Of a stretch of DNA of 64,000 nucleotides, positions 16,622 through 24,875 are shown in pieces. The notes under the pieces are model-generated. The model was not told the DNA's origin. It did no database searches and saw only the letters and a program-made list of their open reading frames with translations. The stretch comes from Williamsia deligens (GTDB lineage: Bacteria; Actinomycetota; Actinomycetes; Mycobacteriales; Mycobacteriaceae). The stretch lies in the NCBI RefSeq assembly GCF_024171765.1, contig NZ_JAMTCI010000001.1:2466796-2530795 (forward strand), given 5' to 3'. The position numbers and the translations under genes were made by a program. Position 1 is the stretch's first letter; every line of letters begins with the position of its first letter.

Positions 16622-17806
16622 ATGGAGACTGCACTGCTCGTCGTCGGATCGGGACCCGCGGGTGTCGCCGCTGCTCAGGCCTACCGGGAGAACGGTGGCC
16701 GCGGTCGCGTCGTCGTGGTCACCCCGGAGGCACACAGGCCGTACTGGCGACCACCGCTGAGCAAGGACTTCCTGCGTGGTGAGGTCGGCATCGACGACAT
16801 CGCGCTGCAGCCGGACGAGTTCTACACCGAGAACGACATCGAGGTCCTCACCGGCACCACCGTCTCCGGCCTGGACCCCGACAGGCACGAGGTGCGGACC
16901 GGTGACGGCGAGACGATCGTCTACGACAGCCTCGTCCTGGCGACAGGAGCTGCTCCGGTCCCGCTGCCGGCACCCGGCGGCGAACGGGTACCCACCCTGC
17001 GCTCGATGGCGGACGCCGAGGCTCTGCAGGGGTGGGCTGCCGGGGCGTCGTCGGCGCTCGTGATGGGCGGAGGGTTCATCGGCTGCGAGGCTGCCGCTTC
17101 GCTGGCGGCTCGCGGTGTGGCGACGACCGTGGTGGCACCCGACGCGGTACCGCAGGACCGCCGACTCGGGCCCGACGCCGGCCGACGGTTGGCCGGCATC
17201 CTCGAGCAGGCCGGTGTGCGCTACGTCGGGGGCGCACACGTCGAGTCGGTCAGCGGCGCACCGGGTGAGGGGATGGCGGCCGTCCTCGACGCGGGCGTGA
17301 CCGTCGACGTCGACCTCGTGCTGGCGGCCACCGGTGTCACACCACGCACAGATCTCGCAGCCGACGCGGGGCTCGCGATGCGGTCCGAGCGCATCGCGGT
17401 GGATGCGTCGATGAGGACGTCGGCGCCGGACGTGTACGCGGCGGGTGACGTCGCGTCCGCGGTCAACGCGACCGCCGGCAGGCCGATCTCCACCGAGCAC
17501 TGGCAGGACGCCGAGGACCAGGGGCGCGTGGCGGGCGCCGTGGCAGCGGGAGCGGACGCGCAGTGGGATGCCGTCCCCGGTTTCTGGACCGAGATCGCCG
17601 GTGCCACGGTCAAGTACAGCGCCTGGGGCGACGGCCACGCCGACGCGATCGCCGTGCACCACGACGACGGGGGCCTCACCGTCTGGTACGTCGACGGGTC
17701 GGGCGTGGTCGTCGGCGTGCTCACCCACAACTGCGACGACGACTACGAACGCGGCGGCGAACTCATCGCGCAGGGATCGGCGGCACCGGTGTCGGCCAGA
17801 TCCTGA
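16622..17806 (+). CDS. FAD/NAD(P)H ferredoxin-reductase-type oxidoreductase
   Basis: A 394-residue flavoprotein of the ferredoxin/rubredoxin reductase (AIF-like) group. It has an N-terminal FAD-binding GxGxxG (VVGSGPAGVAAAQAY), the WRPPLSK segment typical of oxygenase-coupled ferredoxin reductases, the LVLATGAAP hinge, a second dinucleotide fold for NAD(P)H (VMGGGFIGCEAAA) and the DVYAAGDVA motif that contacts FAD. The C-terminal domain (from about residue 320, VPGFWTEIAG) is shorter and less typical than in the dioxygenase reductases. No ferredoxin or P450 gene is adjacent, so the electron acceptor is unknown. The ATG at 16622 was chosen because it places the FAD motif at the N-terminus. Confidence 0.85.
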   Translation: METALLVVGSGPAGVAAAQAYRENGGRGRVVVVTPEAHRPYWRPPLSKDFLRGEVGIDDIALQPDEFYTENDIEVLTGTTVSGLDPDRHEVRTGDGETIVYDSLVLATGAAPVPLPAPGGERVPTLRSMADAEALQGWAAGASSALVMGGGFIGCEAAASLAARGVATTVVAPDAVPQDRRLGPDAGRRLAGILEQAGVRYVGGAHVESVSGAPGEGMAAVLDAGVTVDVDLVLAATGVTPRTDLAADAGLAMRSERIAVDASMRTSAPDVYAAGDVASAVNATAGRPISTEHWQDAEDQGRVAGAVAAGADAQWDAVPGFWTEIAGATVKYSAWGDGHADAIAVHHDDGGLTVWYVDGSGVVVGVLTHNCDDDYERGGELIAQGSAAPVSARS

Positions 17807-17861
17807 CCGGCCGATCGGCCCACTCGGCAGGGAGTTTCGGCACGCTCGACGAGTTGAGGGG

Positions 17862-18977
17862 TCAGAGGTCGTAGACGCGACGGGCGTTGCCATGGGCGAC
17901 GAGGTCGGCGACTGCGATCGCGTCGTCGAGCGACCACTCGCCGTCGTCGACGAATCCCGACAGCACCGACGCCATGCCGTCGCGCCACAGCGCCGCGCCG
18001 AGGAAGTGGAACTCGGCGGGTCCGCAGCCATCGGACGAGTAGAGAAGCTTCGTGAACGGGGCCATCTCGAGCAGTCGCCCGACGAACGCCGCCGACCGCG
18101 CGCCGAGGTGGTGGATCGACAACCCGCCGTCGAGATGCACCGACGGGAACGCCTGCGCCAGATAACCGGCCCGGCGCTCGAAGGGGTAGCAGTGCAGCAG
18201 CATGATCGGTACGTCGCCGGCACCGCGGATGAACTCGTCGAGCAGCAGCGGGTCGGTCTGCGACAACCGCGCGTCGCGATCACCGAACCCGACGTGGAAC
18301 TGCAGCGGCAGGCCGAGTTCCAGGGCGCGGTGCACCCCGAACCGCAGCAGGAGTCGATCGGTCAGCCGGGTGCCGCGCTCGGACCGCCAGCGGTCGGCGG
18401 CGAGTTCGACGAGTCGCGCCGGCGGGTCCGACAGGTCGCCGGCGAACCCACCGCGGTAGGCGATCACCGTTTTCGTCGCCACCGCCTCCGTCGTCCGGCG
18501 ACGCAGGATGTCGACGAACTCCTCGACGTAGGGTCCCGGCGCCGCGGCGGCGGCCTCGGCGACCTCCTCGAGGCGGACGATCTCCCGCGCCACACCACCG
18601 CCGAGGGCGGCGAGGTCGTCGGGTGCGGCCAACCCGGCGTCGACGCCGGTGTCCACCAACCACGTCGACACCCCGGCCGCGGAGAGGAACCGTCGCGCCA
18701 CCTCGTCCTCCCCGAGTTCGGCACGCCGGGTGCAGTACTCGGCGGCCGCATGTCGTGGGAGATCGAGCAGGGGAGCGCAGCGTGTGCGCACCGCGAACCC
18801 GAGCTGGGTGTCCCAGCCGTGCCGCGCCGCCGTCACCGGATCGGTGTCGGCCTCGTTCAGGGCCGCCGCCAGCCGCGCGGCGTCACCGTCGGCAGCCCAC
18901 CGACCGTGCACGTGATGGTCGATCAGCTCGATGCGCGCCAGGTGCTCGCGCAGTGCGTCGACCGACGCGCGGGTCAC
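17862..18977 (-). CDS. Amidohydrolase of the FluG N-terminal type
   Basis: A 371-residue TIM-barrel amidohydrolase (amidohydrolase-2 type). It keeps the metal-site HxH near the N-terminus (IDHHVHGRW), a lysine in the KTVIAYRGGF segment, barrel histidines (LQFHVGFGD, MLLHCYPF) and the late Asp (LLYSSDGCG). Its GTG start overlaps the stop of the glutamine-synthetase-like gene upstream (GTGA), so the two are translationally coupled. In fungal FluG and several bacterial proteins these two domains are one polypeptide, amidohydrolase first; here they are separate genes in reverse order. A role in releasing an amine or carboxylate from a gamma-glutamylated or related substrate is inferred. Confidence 0.82.
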   Translation of the reverse strand: MTRASVDALREHLARIELIDHHVHGRWAADGDAARLAAALNEADTDPVTAARHGWDTQLGFAVRTRCAPLLDLPRHAAAEYCTRRAELGEDEVARRFLSAAGVSTWLVDTGVDAGLAAPDDLAALGGGVAREIVRLEEVAEAAAAAPGPYVEEFVDILRRRTTEAVATKTVIAYRGGFAGDLSDPPARLVELAADRWRSERGTRLTDRLLLRFGVHRALELGLPLQFHVGFGDRDARLSQTDPLLLDEFIRGAGDVPIMLLHCYPFERRAGYLAQAFPSVHLDGGLSIHHLGARSAAFVGRLLEMAPFTKLLYSSDGCGPAEFHFLGAALWRDGMASVLSGFVDDGEWSLDDAIAVADLVAHGNARRVYDL

Positions 18978-20320
18978 ACGCTCCACGCCATCCGGAACAG
19001 CTGCGCCAGCTCGGCGGGGGAGCGGTCGCCGTAGGTCGACGCCTCGTACCGGCGGACGGCGAGGGTCGCCTCGATCACCTCGTCCCCGAGCGCCGATCGC
19101 GCGACGGTCGACGCCTCGAGCGCGTCCAGCATCGCGGTCTGGTCGCCGGTGAGCAGGACGGTCCCGGCCGCGTCGCGCTCGGCGTCGGACTGCGACGCCG
19201 GGTCGACGGTGGTCTCCGGCGGGAGCGTCGCGCCCCGCTCGACACCGTCGGCGGCGAGACCCAGGATCGCGGCGGTCGCGAGGTAGGGATTGGCCGACGG
19301 GTCGACGATCTTCACCTCGACGTTCGCGCCGAGCGGGTTGGTCGGCCCGGCCTCGATGAAGCGCACCGCCGCCTCGCGGTTCTCGGTGCCCCAACACGCA
19401 TGCGCGCCGGCCCAGAAGCCCGGCAGCACACGCAGTCCCGAGACGATCGACCCGCACAGGACCGCCTGCACATCCGGCAGCCCGGCGACGACGCCACCGA
19501 TCGCGGCCCCGCCCCGCGCGGTGAGACCGTGCGGACCGTCTCCACCGGAGAGGAGGGGACCGTCGGCGTCGGTGAGCGAGAAGTGCTGGTGCGCGCCGTT
19601 GCCGACCCCGTCGTGGAACGGCTTCGGGGAGAAGCAGGCACGCAGGCCGTGGCGTCGTGCGGCGCGCCCGATCACCATCCGCGCGGCGACGAGCTGGTCG
19701 GCGGCGGCGACCGGCGCCAGGGGTGCCAGCGACACCTCGAACTGGTTCGCGCCGTACTCCGGATGAATCTGTGCGAGTTCGACACCTGCTCGCCGCGCGG
19801 AGGCGACCACGTCGCGGACGAAGTCCTCGAACTCCAGCACCCCGGCGAGTCCGTACTGGGCCCACATCGTCGACCCGATCGCCTCACCGTCGGGGCCGAC
19901 GAGCGAGAACTCCAGCTCGTGACCCACCATCGCGGTCAGACCCGCCGCGGCCAGTCGGTCGGTCACCCGGCGCAGGGTCCCGCGTGCGCACGCCTGCACC
20001 GGCTCACCGGATTGCTCGACGAAATCGGCGGGCGCCCACGCGACGTGGTCGCCGATGACACGGACGGCCTCGAGGTCGACGCGGATGCGCTGATCACCGA
20101 CCGCGCCGAACCGATCCGTGTACGCGATGCCCGAGCGGTCGATGGTGAAGACGTGCCACACCGGACTGACACCGAGCCCGGACTCGGCGAAAGCGGGCAC
20201 GCGGGCGACGTCGACGACCTTCGCGTGCGTCAGGCCGGCGGGGTTGACGACGGTGCCCACGAGCATCTCGACGCCGGCGCTCTGCAGGTGCCCGAGGACG
20301 TCGGTGCGGATGGTGGCCAT
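18974..20320 (-). CDS. Glutamine synthetase family ligase (FluG/GlnA3-like)
   Basis: A 448-residue glutamine-synthetase-fold ligase, shorter and more divergent than true GlnA. Metal and ATP motifs can be followed: HELEFSL, EYGANQFEVSL, a GNGAHQHFSL in place of the usual NGSGMH, ENREAAVRF, and VEVKIVDPSANPYLA, where the usual Arg of the RxxD region is Lys. These changes and the amidohydrolase neighbour suggest it gamma-glutamylates an amine or polyamine rather than ammonia; this is inference. It begins 27 bases after the VOC gene and overlaps the amidohydrolase gene, giving a three-gene operon on the minus strand. Confidence 0.85.
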   Translation of the reverse strand: MATIRTDVLGHLQSAGVEMLVGTVVNPAGLTHAKVVDVARVPAFAESGLGVSPVWHVFTIDRSGIAYTDRFGAVGDQRIRVDLEAVRVIGDHVAWAPADFVEQSGEPVQACARGTLRRVTDRLAAAGLTAMVGHELEFSLVGPDGEAIGSTMWAQYGLAGVLEFEDFVRDVVASARRAGVELAQIHPEYGANQFEVSLAPLAPVAAADQLVAARMVIGRAARRHGLRACFSPKPFHDGVGNGAHQHFSLTDADGPLLSGGDGPHGLTARGGAAIGGVVAGLPDVQAVLCGSIVSGLRVLPGFWAGAHACWGTENREAAVRFIEAGPTNPLGANVEVKIVDPSANPYLATAAILGLAADGVERGATLPPETTVDPASQSDAERDAAGTVLLTGDQTAMLDALEASTVARSALGDEVIEATLAVRRYEASTYGDRSPAELAQLFRMAWSV

Positions 20321-20347
20321 GGGGCAAGTCTGCCCCAGCGGACATCG

Positions 20348-20791
20348 TCAGGCGTGTCGATACGGGAGGTACTGCACGCTCCACGCGTTGCCGTCGGGGT
20401 CGGAGAAGTACACGAACTGACCCCACGGCTCCATCGCGACCTCGCCCACCTCCACCCCGGCGGCGAGCAGATGGGCGCGGGCGGCGTGGATGTCGGTCAC
20501 GCAGATCATCAGGCCCTTGACCGAGCCGGGCTCACCCTCGACGAGGCCGTCGCCGAACGCGATGGAGCAGTTCGACCCGACGGGGGTCATCTGCACGAAG
20601 CGGATCGGGGTGTCGCCGGGGTTGCCGGGTCCGCCGGGCGGGACGACGTGATCGTGGTCGGGGGTCAAGCCGACGCGCGTGTAGAAGTCCTTGGCCCGGT
20701 CGGCATCGCTCACGGGGAGCATGACGACCTCGAGGGTCCAGGGACCGCCGGGGATCTCGGCGGGGGCGGCTGCGGGTTCGGTGCTGGTCAT
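20348..20791 (-). CDS. VOC (glyoxalase/bleomycin-resistance fold) protein
   Basis: A 147-residue protein of the vicinal-oxygen-chelate superfamily. It has the two beta-alpha-beta-beta-beta modules (LEVVMLPVSDADRAKDFYTR at the start, DIHAARAHLLAAGVEVGEV in the second half) and the terminal FVYFSDPDGNAWSVQYLP signature, whose context usually supplies a metal-binding Glu/Gln. The substrate is unknown. AGAGGAA lies 7 bases before the ATG. It is the first gene of the run VOC, glutamine-synthetase-like ligase, amidohydrolase, so it may act on the same small molecule. Confidence 0.8.
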   Translation of the reverse strand: MTSTEPAAAPAEIPGGPWTLEVVMLPVSDADRAKDFYTRVGLTPDHDHVVPPGGPGNPGDTPIRFVQMTPVGSNCSIAFGDGLVEGEPGSVKGLMICVTDIHAARAHLLAAGVEVGEVAMEPWGQFVYFSDPDGNAWSVQYLPYRHA

Positions 20792-20870
20792 GACTTCGTT
20801 CCTCTCATCGACGGCGCGATGGGAGGAACGATGTCACGCGATGCGGACACCCACGGTCCGCGATCGGCGG

Positions 20871-21848
20871 TCAGCCGTTACGGAACCAGCCGGCGCGATC
20901 CATGCGCCCGATCTCGGTCTGCCAGAACTGCCAGGCGTGGATGCCGACCGGCCAGAAGCTGGTGCGGACGTTCGCACCCGCCGCGCGGGCGGCGAGGGAG
21001 AAGGTCTGCGACTGCTCCTGCGAGACGACCTCGAGAGCCGATCCCGACAGGCCGGTGCCGAACGTGGCGATGTTGGTGGGCGGGCCGTTCCAGATCCCGG
21101 CTGCGGCGTAGATCCACAGGTGACGGCCACGCATGGCGCCGATGTTGAGCAGCGGGTCGTTCTGGAAGGCGCGCAGGTTGGGGAAGATGCCCCACATGTT
21201 GTTGAGGTCGAACCGGCCCGAGTCGAAGGCGGCCGCGCGCAGCATCGTCTGCATGCCCGGTGCGGTGAGGTGCGGGAACCCGGAGATGGACGCCGCGCGG
21301 GTGTAGAGGTCGGGGCGAGTGGTGGTGAGCATGATCGCCGGCGCCGCCGCCATCGACAGCCCGACGAGGGTGCGGTTGTGCGAGAAGCCCAGCGAGTCCA
21401 TGTACGCGGGCAGGCTGCGGGTCAGCACGCTGTTCCACCGGTAGGGCCGGGTCTGGCCGGCGGTGGGGCTCGCGTTGTCCCAGTCGGCGTAGAAGCTCGA
21501 CTGCCCGCCGACGGGCATGACGACGTTGTAGCCGCGCTGCGAGAGGAAGGCGACGTTGGTCTCCTTCTCCCACCCGTTGACGTCGTTGGTGGCGCGCAGA
21601 CCGTCGAGGAAGATGATCGTCGGTGCGACGGCCGGGTTCGTGGTGGTCGACGCCCAGGTGCGGATGACCGGGTTCGGCATCCCGTAACCGTTGATCGTCG
21701 CCGACCTGAAGGTCGGGGCAGGGCGCGGACCCCAGGCGTTCGCGGAACCGGTGCCCACGGTGACCAGGCCGAACGCCGCGATCAGGGCGACGACGACGGT
21801 GGACAGGGCGGCGCGCACGGACAGGGTGCGGCGACTCGCGAAGGTCAT
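20871..21848 (-). CDS. Secreted mycolyltransferase-like esterase (antigen 85 fold)
   Basis: A 325-residue exported alpha/beta hydrolase of the esterase-D/antigen 85 family, the enzymes that transfer mycolic acids to trehalose and arabinogalactan in the cell envelope. A Sec signal peptide ends near residue 38 (GTGSANA-WGPRP). The nucleophile is in GLSMAAAP, and the catalytic His is in GIHAWQFWQTEI near the C-terminus. The FLDGLRATNDVNGWE segment matches the oxyanion region of mycolyltransferases. The family is specific to mycolate-bearing actinobacteria. An upstream in-frame GTG would add only a few residues. It lies alone, 79 bp upstream of the VOC gene on the same strand. Confidence 0.88.
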   Translation of the reverse strand: MTFASRRTLSVRAALSTVVVALIAAFGLVTVGTGSANAWGPRPAPTFRSATINGYGMPNPVIRTWASTTTNPAVAPTIIFLDGLRATNDVNGWEKETNVAFLSQRGYNVVMPVGGQSSFYADWDNASPTAGQTRPYRWNSVLTRSLPAYMDSLGFSHNRTLVGLSMAAAPAIMLTTTRPDLYTRAASISGFPHLTAPGMQTMLRAAAFDSGRFDLNNMWGIFPNLRAFQNDPLLNIGAMRGRHLWIYAAAGIWNGPPTNIATFGTGLSGSALEVVSQEQSQTFSLAARAAGANVRTSFWPVGIHAWQFWQTEIGRMDRAGWFRNG

Positions 21849-22000
21849 ATGGGATACCACTTCATCTCGGGCCCGGTGGGGGCTGCTCGTCGTGTGGGTG
21901 TCTGACGGGCACGGCTCGCCCGCCGCGAACACACGCGGACGTCCCTCGACGTCGTGTGCCATGGCTCCCGACACCCTCCCATACGCGCGACAATGGCTCA

Positions 22001-23143
22001 ATGCACGCAGGAGGTGACGAGGTCCACGTCACAACCGCTGATCCGGACGTGTCGGGCGATCCGCCCGCGCCCGTCACCGGCGATCCGCCCGCGCATCGCC
22101 ACCGGTGGATCCTGCACGTCGACCTCGACCAGTTCCAGGTGTCGGTGGAACGGCAGCGCGCGCCCGAACTCGTCGGGGTGCCCGTCATCGTCGGCGGCAC
22201 CGGCGACCCGCAGGCCCCGCGCACGGTGGTGACCTGCGCGTCGTACGAGGCCAGGGATGTCGGTGTGCGGGCGGGGATGCCGCTGCGTGCCGCGCACCGC
22301 AAGCTGCCCGACGCCGTCTACCTCCCCACCGATCACGCCGCGTACGACGTCGCGTCGGAGCAGGTCATGTCGGTGCTGCGGGGCCTCGGGCACCCCGTGG
22401 AGGTGTGGGGGTGGGACGAGGCCTACCTCGGGGCCGACGTCGACGACCCGCATGCGCTGGCCGCGACGGTCATCAAGCGCATCCGCGACGAGACGGGCCT
22501 GACCTGCGCTGTCGGGATCAGCGACAACAAGCAACGCGCCAAGATGGCCACCAACTTCGCCAAGGCACAGGCGCCCGGGACCGACCGCGTCGACATCCTC
22601 ACCGCCCAGACGTGGATGGACCGCATGGGGCATCGGCCGTGTCGGGAACTGTGGAGTGTCGGGCCGAAGACCGCGCAGAAGCTGACGGCGCTGGGCATCG
22701 ACACCGTCGCCGACCTCGCCGCCACCCCGCGCGACGACCTGATCGCGACGTTCGGTCCCCACCAGGGGACGTGGTTGAACGTCCTCGCGCGCGGCGGTGG
22801 CGACCCGACGATCACCGCCGAACCCTATGTCGCGCGGTCGCATTCGAAGGTGCAGACGTTCCCGGTCGACGTCACCGACGTCGACGAACTGCACCGCCGT
22901 GCCGAAGAGCTGACCTCCGATGTGCTCGCCCTCGTGCTGGCCGAGGGTCGCGTGGTGACGCGGGTGGCTGTCACGGTCCGCACGGCGACCTTCTTCACAC
23001 GCACCAAATCACGCAAACTGCCCACCACGACAACCCATCTCGCCGACATCGAGCCGTCGGTGCACACTCTCCTGGACCGTTTCGAGCTCGACCGGCCCGT
23101 CCGACTCCTCGGCGTCCGGCTCGAGCTGGTGGTCGACGACTGA
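22001..23143 (+). CDS. dinB: DNA polymerase IV (Y-family, DinB2/DinP type)
   Basis: A 380-residue Y-family translesion polymerase. The catalytic acidic sites are WILHVDLDQFQVSVE and EVWGWDEAYLGADV; the palm/fingers motif AVGISDNKQRAKMATNFAKA, the HhH segment LWSVGPKTAQKLTALGI and the little-finger domain (KSRKLPTTTTHL, RPVRLLGVRLELV) follow. The DLDQF form, in place of DMDAF, matches the mycobacterial Rv3056-type enzyme rather than the SOS-type DinB1. No beta-clamp box is obvious at the C-terminus. The ATG at 22001 lies 6 bases after a GACAAT hexamer, so the mRNA may be leaderless. An AGGAGG inside codons 3-6 has no start codon at a useful distance. Confidence 0.92.
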   Translation: MHAGGDEVHVTTADPDVSGDPPAPVTGDPPAHRHRWILHVDLDQFQVSVERQRAPELVGVPVIVGGTGDPQAPRTVVTCASYEARDVGVRAGMPLRAAHRKLPDAVYLPTDHAAYDVASEQVMSVLRGLGHPVEVWGWDEAYLGADVDDPHALAATVIKRIRDETGLTCAVGISDNKQRAKMATNFAKAQAPGTDRVDILTAQTWMDRMGHRPCRELWSVGPKTAQKLTALGIDTVADLAATPRDDLIATFGPHQGTWLNVLARGGGDPTITAEPYVARSHSKVQTFPVDVTDVDELHRRAEELTSDVLALVLAEGRVVTRVAVTVRTATFFTRTKSRKLPTTTTHLADIEPSVHTLLDRFELDRPVRLLGVRLELVVDD

Positions 23144-23165
23144 CCGGCACGAGAAGGGGACATCC

Positions 23166-24059
23166 GTGAGCTCACTGACCTACACCCAGGCGGTGGTGAT
23201 GGGCCTGCTGCAGGGGGTCACCGAGCTGTTCCCGGTCTCGAGTCTGGGGCACTCTCTGCTGGTCCCGGCGTGGATCGGTGGCAGCTGGGAGACGCTGGTG
23301 ACGCAGTCGAACAGTGAGGGTCACACCCCGTTCCTGGCGTTCCTCGTCGCGCTGCACGTGGCGACGGCCCTGGCGCTGGTCGTCTGGTACCGCCGCGACT
23401 GGGTCGCGATCGTCCGCGGGTTCGTCGGCAGCGTGGTCCGGCGCCGCATCGACACCCCCGAGGCACGTCTGGCGTGGTTGCTCATCGCGGGCACGGTGCT
23501 CGTCGGGATCGTCGGGCTGGTCGCCGAGAAGCCGCTGCGTCAGGTGTTCGCGACGCCCCTCGCGTCCGCGGTGTTCCTCGTCGTCAACGGTGGGGTGCTG
23601 TTGGCCGCGGAGACCCTGCGTCGGCGCGCGTCGTCGGGGGCGCACGCGGTGGCCCCGTCCCAGGGCGATCCCGACACCGAGATCGAGGGTCTGCGCTACC
23701 GCGACGCCACGCTGATCGGCGCCGCGCAGATCCTGGCGTTGCTGCCGGGCATCTCCCGGTCGGGCGCGACGATCTCGGCCGGCATCCTGCGGGGTCTCGG
23801 CCACGAGTCCGCGGCGAAGTTCGCGTTCCTGCTGGCCACACCGGTGATCCTCGCCGCGGGCGTGCTGAAGGTCCCCGAGCTGTTCGGACCGGCCGGCGAC
23901 GGCATCGGTGGTCAGGTGATCGTGGGCGCGCTGTGCGCGTTCGTGGCCGCACTGGTCGCGGTCGCGTTCCTCGAGCGGTTCTTCCGCACGCGGACGATGT
24001 ACCCGTTCGTCGTGTACTGCCTGGTGGCGGGCGTCATCAGCATCGCCGCCTTCGCCTGA
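23166..24059 (+). CDS. uppP: Undecaprenyl-diphosphatase UppP/BacA
   Basis: A 297-residue polytopic membrane phosphatase that recycles undecaprenyl (decaprenyl) pyrophosphate to the monophosphate carrier for peptidoglycan and arabinogalactan synthesis; overproduction gives bacitracin resistance. Both signature regions are present: QGVTELFPVSSLGHSLL near residues 16-32 and LLPGISRSGATISAGI near 193-208. About eight hydrophobic segments are visible. GTG start with GAGAAGGGG upstream, 22 bases after dinB on the same strand. Confidence 0.95.
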   Translation: MSSLTYTQAVVMGLLQGVTELFPVSSLGHSLLVPAWIGGSWETLVTQSNSEGHTPFLAFLVALHVATALALVVWYRRDWVAIVRGFVGSVVRRRIDTPEARLAWLLIAGTVLVGIVGLVAEKPLRQVFATPLASAVFLVVNGGVLLAAETLRRRASSGAHAVAPSQGDPDTEIEGLRYRDATLIGAAQILALLPGISRSGATISAGILRGLGHESAAKFAFLLATPVILAAGVLKVPELFGPAGDGIGGQVIVGALCAFVAALVAVAFLERFFRTRTMYPFVVYCLVAGVISIAAFA

Positions 24060-24067
24060 CCGGGCCA

Positions 24068-24084
24068 CCCTCTCGTCCGGAGGG
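24068..24084. terminator. Possible bidirectional terminator between convergent genes
   Basis: A short stem CCCTC (24068-24072) and GAGGG (24080-24084) with a 7-base loop lies in the 28-base gap between the convergent uppP and glutamine amidotransferase genes. It is weak, so the call rests mainly on position. Confidence 0.3.
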
Positions 24085-24087
24085 GGG

Positions 24088-24798
24088 TCAGCTCTTGAGG
24101 AGCCTGCCGTCGAGGACGCCGTCGAGCAGGCGGGCACAGCGGGCGGCCAGAGGAGCGTGGTCCCCCTCGATACGGGCGGCGAGCTCGTCCACGTCGATCC
24201 CGAAGTCGCGCCGTACCTCGCGCTCGGACTCGCGGGTCCAGCCCATCCGCCACGCCGCGAACGAGTCGGCGGTGATCTCGGGGTGGAACTGCGTCCCGAC
24301 GACGCGCCCCCGCACGAACGCCTGCAGGCCCGCGTCGTTGTGCGCCAGCCGGCGGGCACCCGGTGGCAGCGAGAAGTGGTCGAAGTGCCACTGCATCCAC
24401 GGGCCGTCGTCGATCCACGACGCGGCCGCGCCCTCGGGGGTGACGTCGACGAAACCGACCTCGGGGTGCGGTGAGCGCTCGACGACCCCGCCGAGCACGC
24501 GGGACAGGATCTGCCCGCCGAAGCACACCCCGAGGGTGGGTGTCCCGGCGTCGACGACGCGGGCGAGGTAGGCGCGCTCGGGACCGAGCCACGACAGGGA
24601 GTCGTCGTAGGCGGAATCGACCGACCCCAGCACCACCACGGCCTCCACCGTCGCGGGATCGGGCAGGTCGTCGGAGGGGTGCACGACGAGGGGCGTGAGT
24701 CCCCGGGCCCGCAGCGCGTCGGCGAGCGACCCTGCCTCGATCCGACCGCGACCCCGGTCGTCCTCATGTGCCAGCACGAGCGCGGTGTTCGACGTCAT
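24088..24798 (-). CDS. Class I glutamine amidotransferase-like protein
   Basis: A 236-residue stand-alone class I glutamine amidotransferase domain of the GMP-synthase/GuaA-N type. The catalytic triad is visible: Cys in TLGVCFGGQILS, and His and Glu in VVGTQFHPEITADS. The protein hydrolyses glutamine to supply ammonia, or acts on gamma-glutamyl compounds like other free-standing GATase1 proteins; the substrate cannot be told from sequence. The ATG giving TSNTALVLAHEDD was preferred over an upstream ATG because homologous domains begin at this beta strand; TACGCT lies 8 bases upstream and there is no ribosome site. Confidence 0.85.
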   Translation of the reverse strand: MTSNTALVLAHEDDRGRGRIEAGSLADALRARGLTPLVVHPSDDLPDPATVEAVVVLGSVDSAYDDSLSWLGPERAYLARVVDAGTPTLGVCFGGQILSRVLGGVVERSPHPEVGFVDVTPEGAAASWIDDGPWMQWHFDHFSLPPGARRLAHNDAGLQAFVRGRVVGTQFHPEITADSFAAWRMGWTRESEREVRRDFGIDVDELAARIEGDHAPLAARCARLLDGVLDGRLLKS

Positions 24799-24875
24799 CG
24801 GAGCCGAGCGTAGGGCCCGCCGGCGGGCGATGCCGGTGCTGGTGGGCGGGGCTGTGATGGGGGACACTGGCGCCC

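Noticed and set aside
15524-18283. A 919-codon frame containing the DUF559 protein
   Set aside because: Residues before the ATG at 16405 are antisense to the flavin reductase and pass through the repeat array; only the last 293 codons match a known family.
17862-19865. A single long minus-strand frame suggesting an amidohydrolase fused to another domain
   Set aside because: Beyond the amidohydrolase start at 18977 this frame overlaps the glutamine-synthetase-like gene in a different frame and gives Arg/Gly-rich noise. The real ligase is in the other frame.
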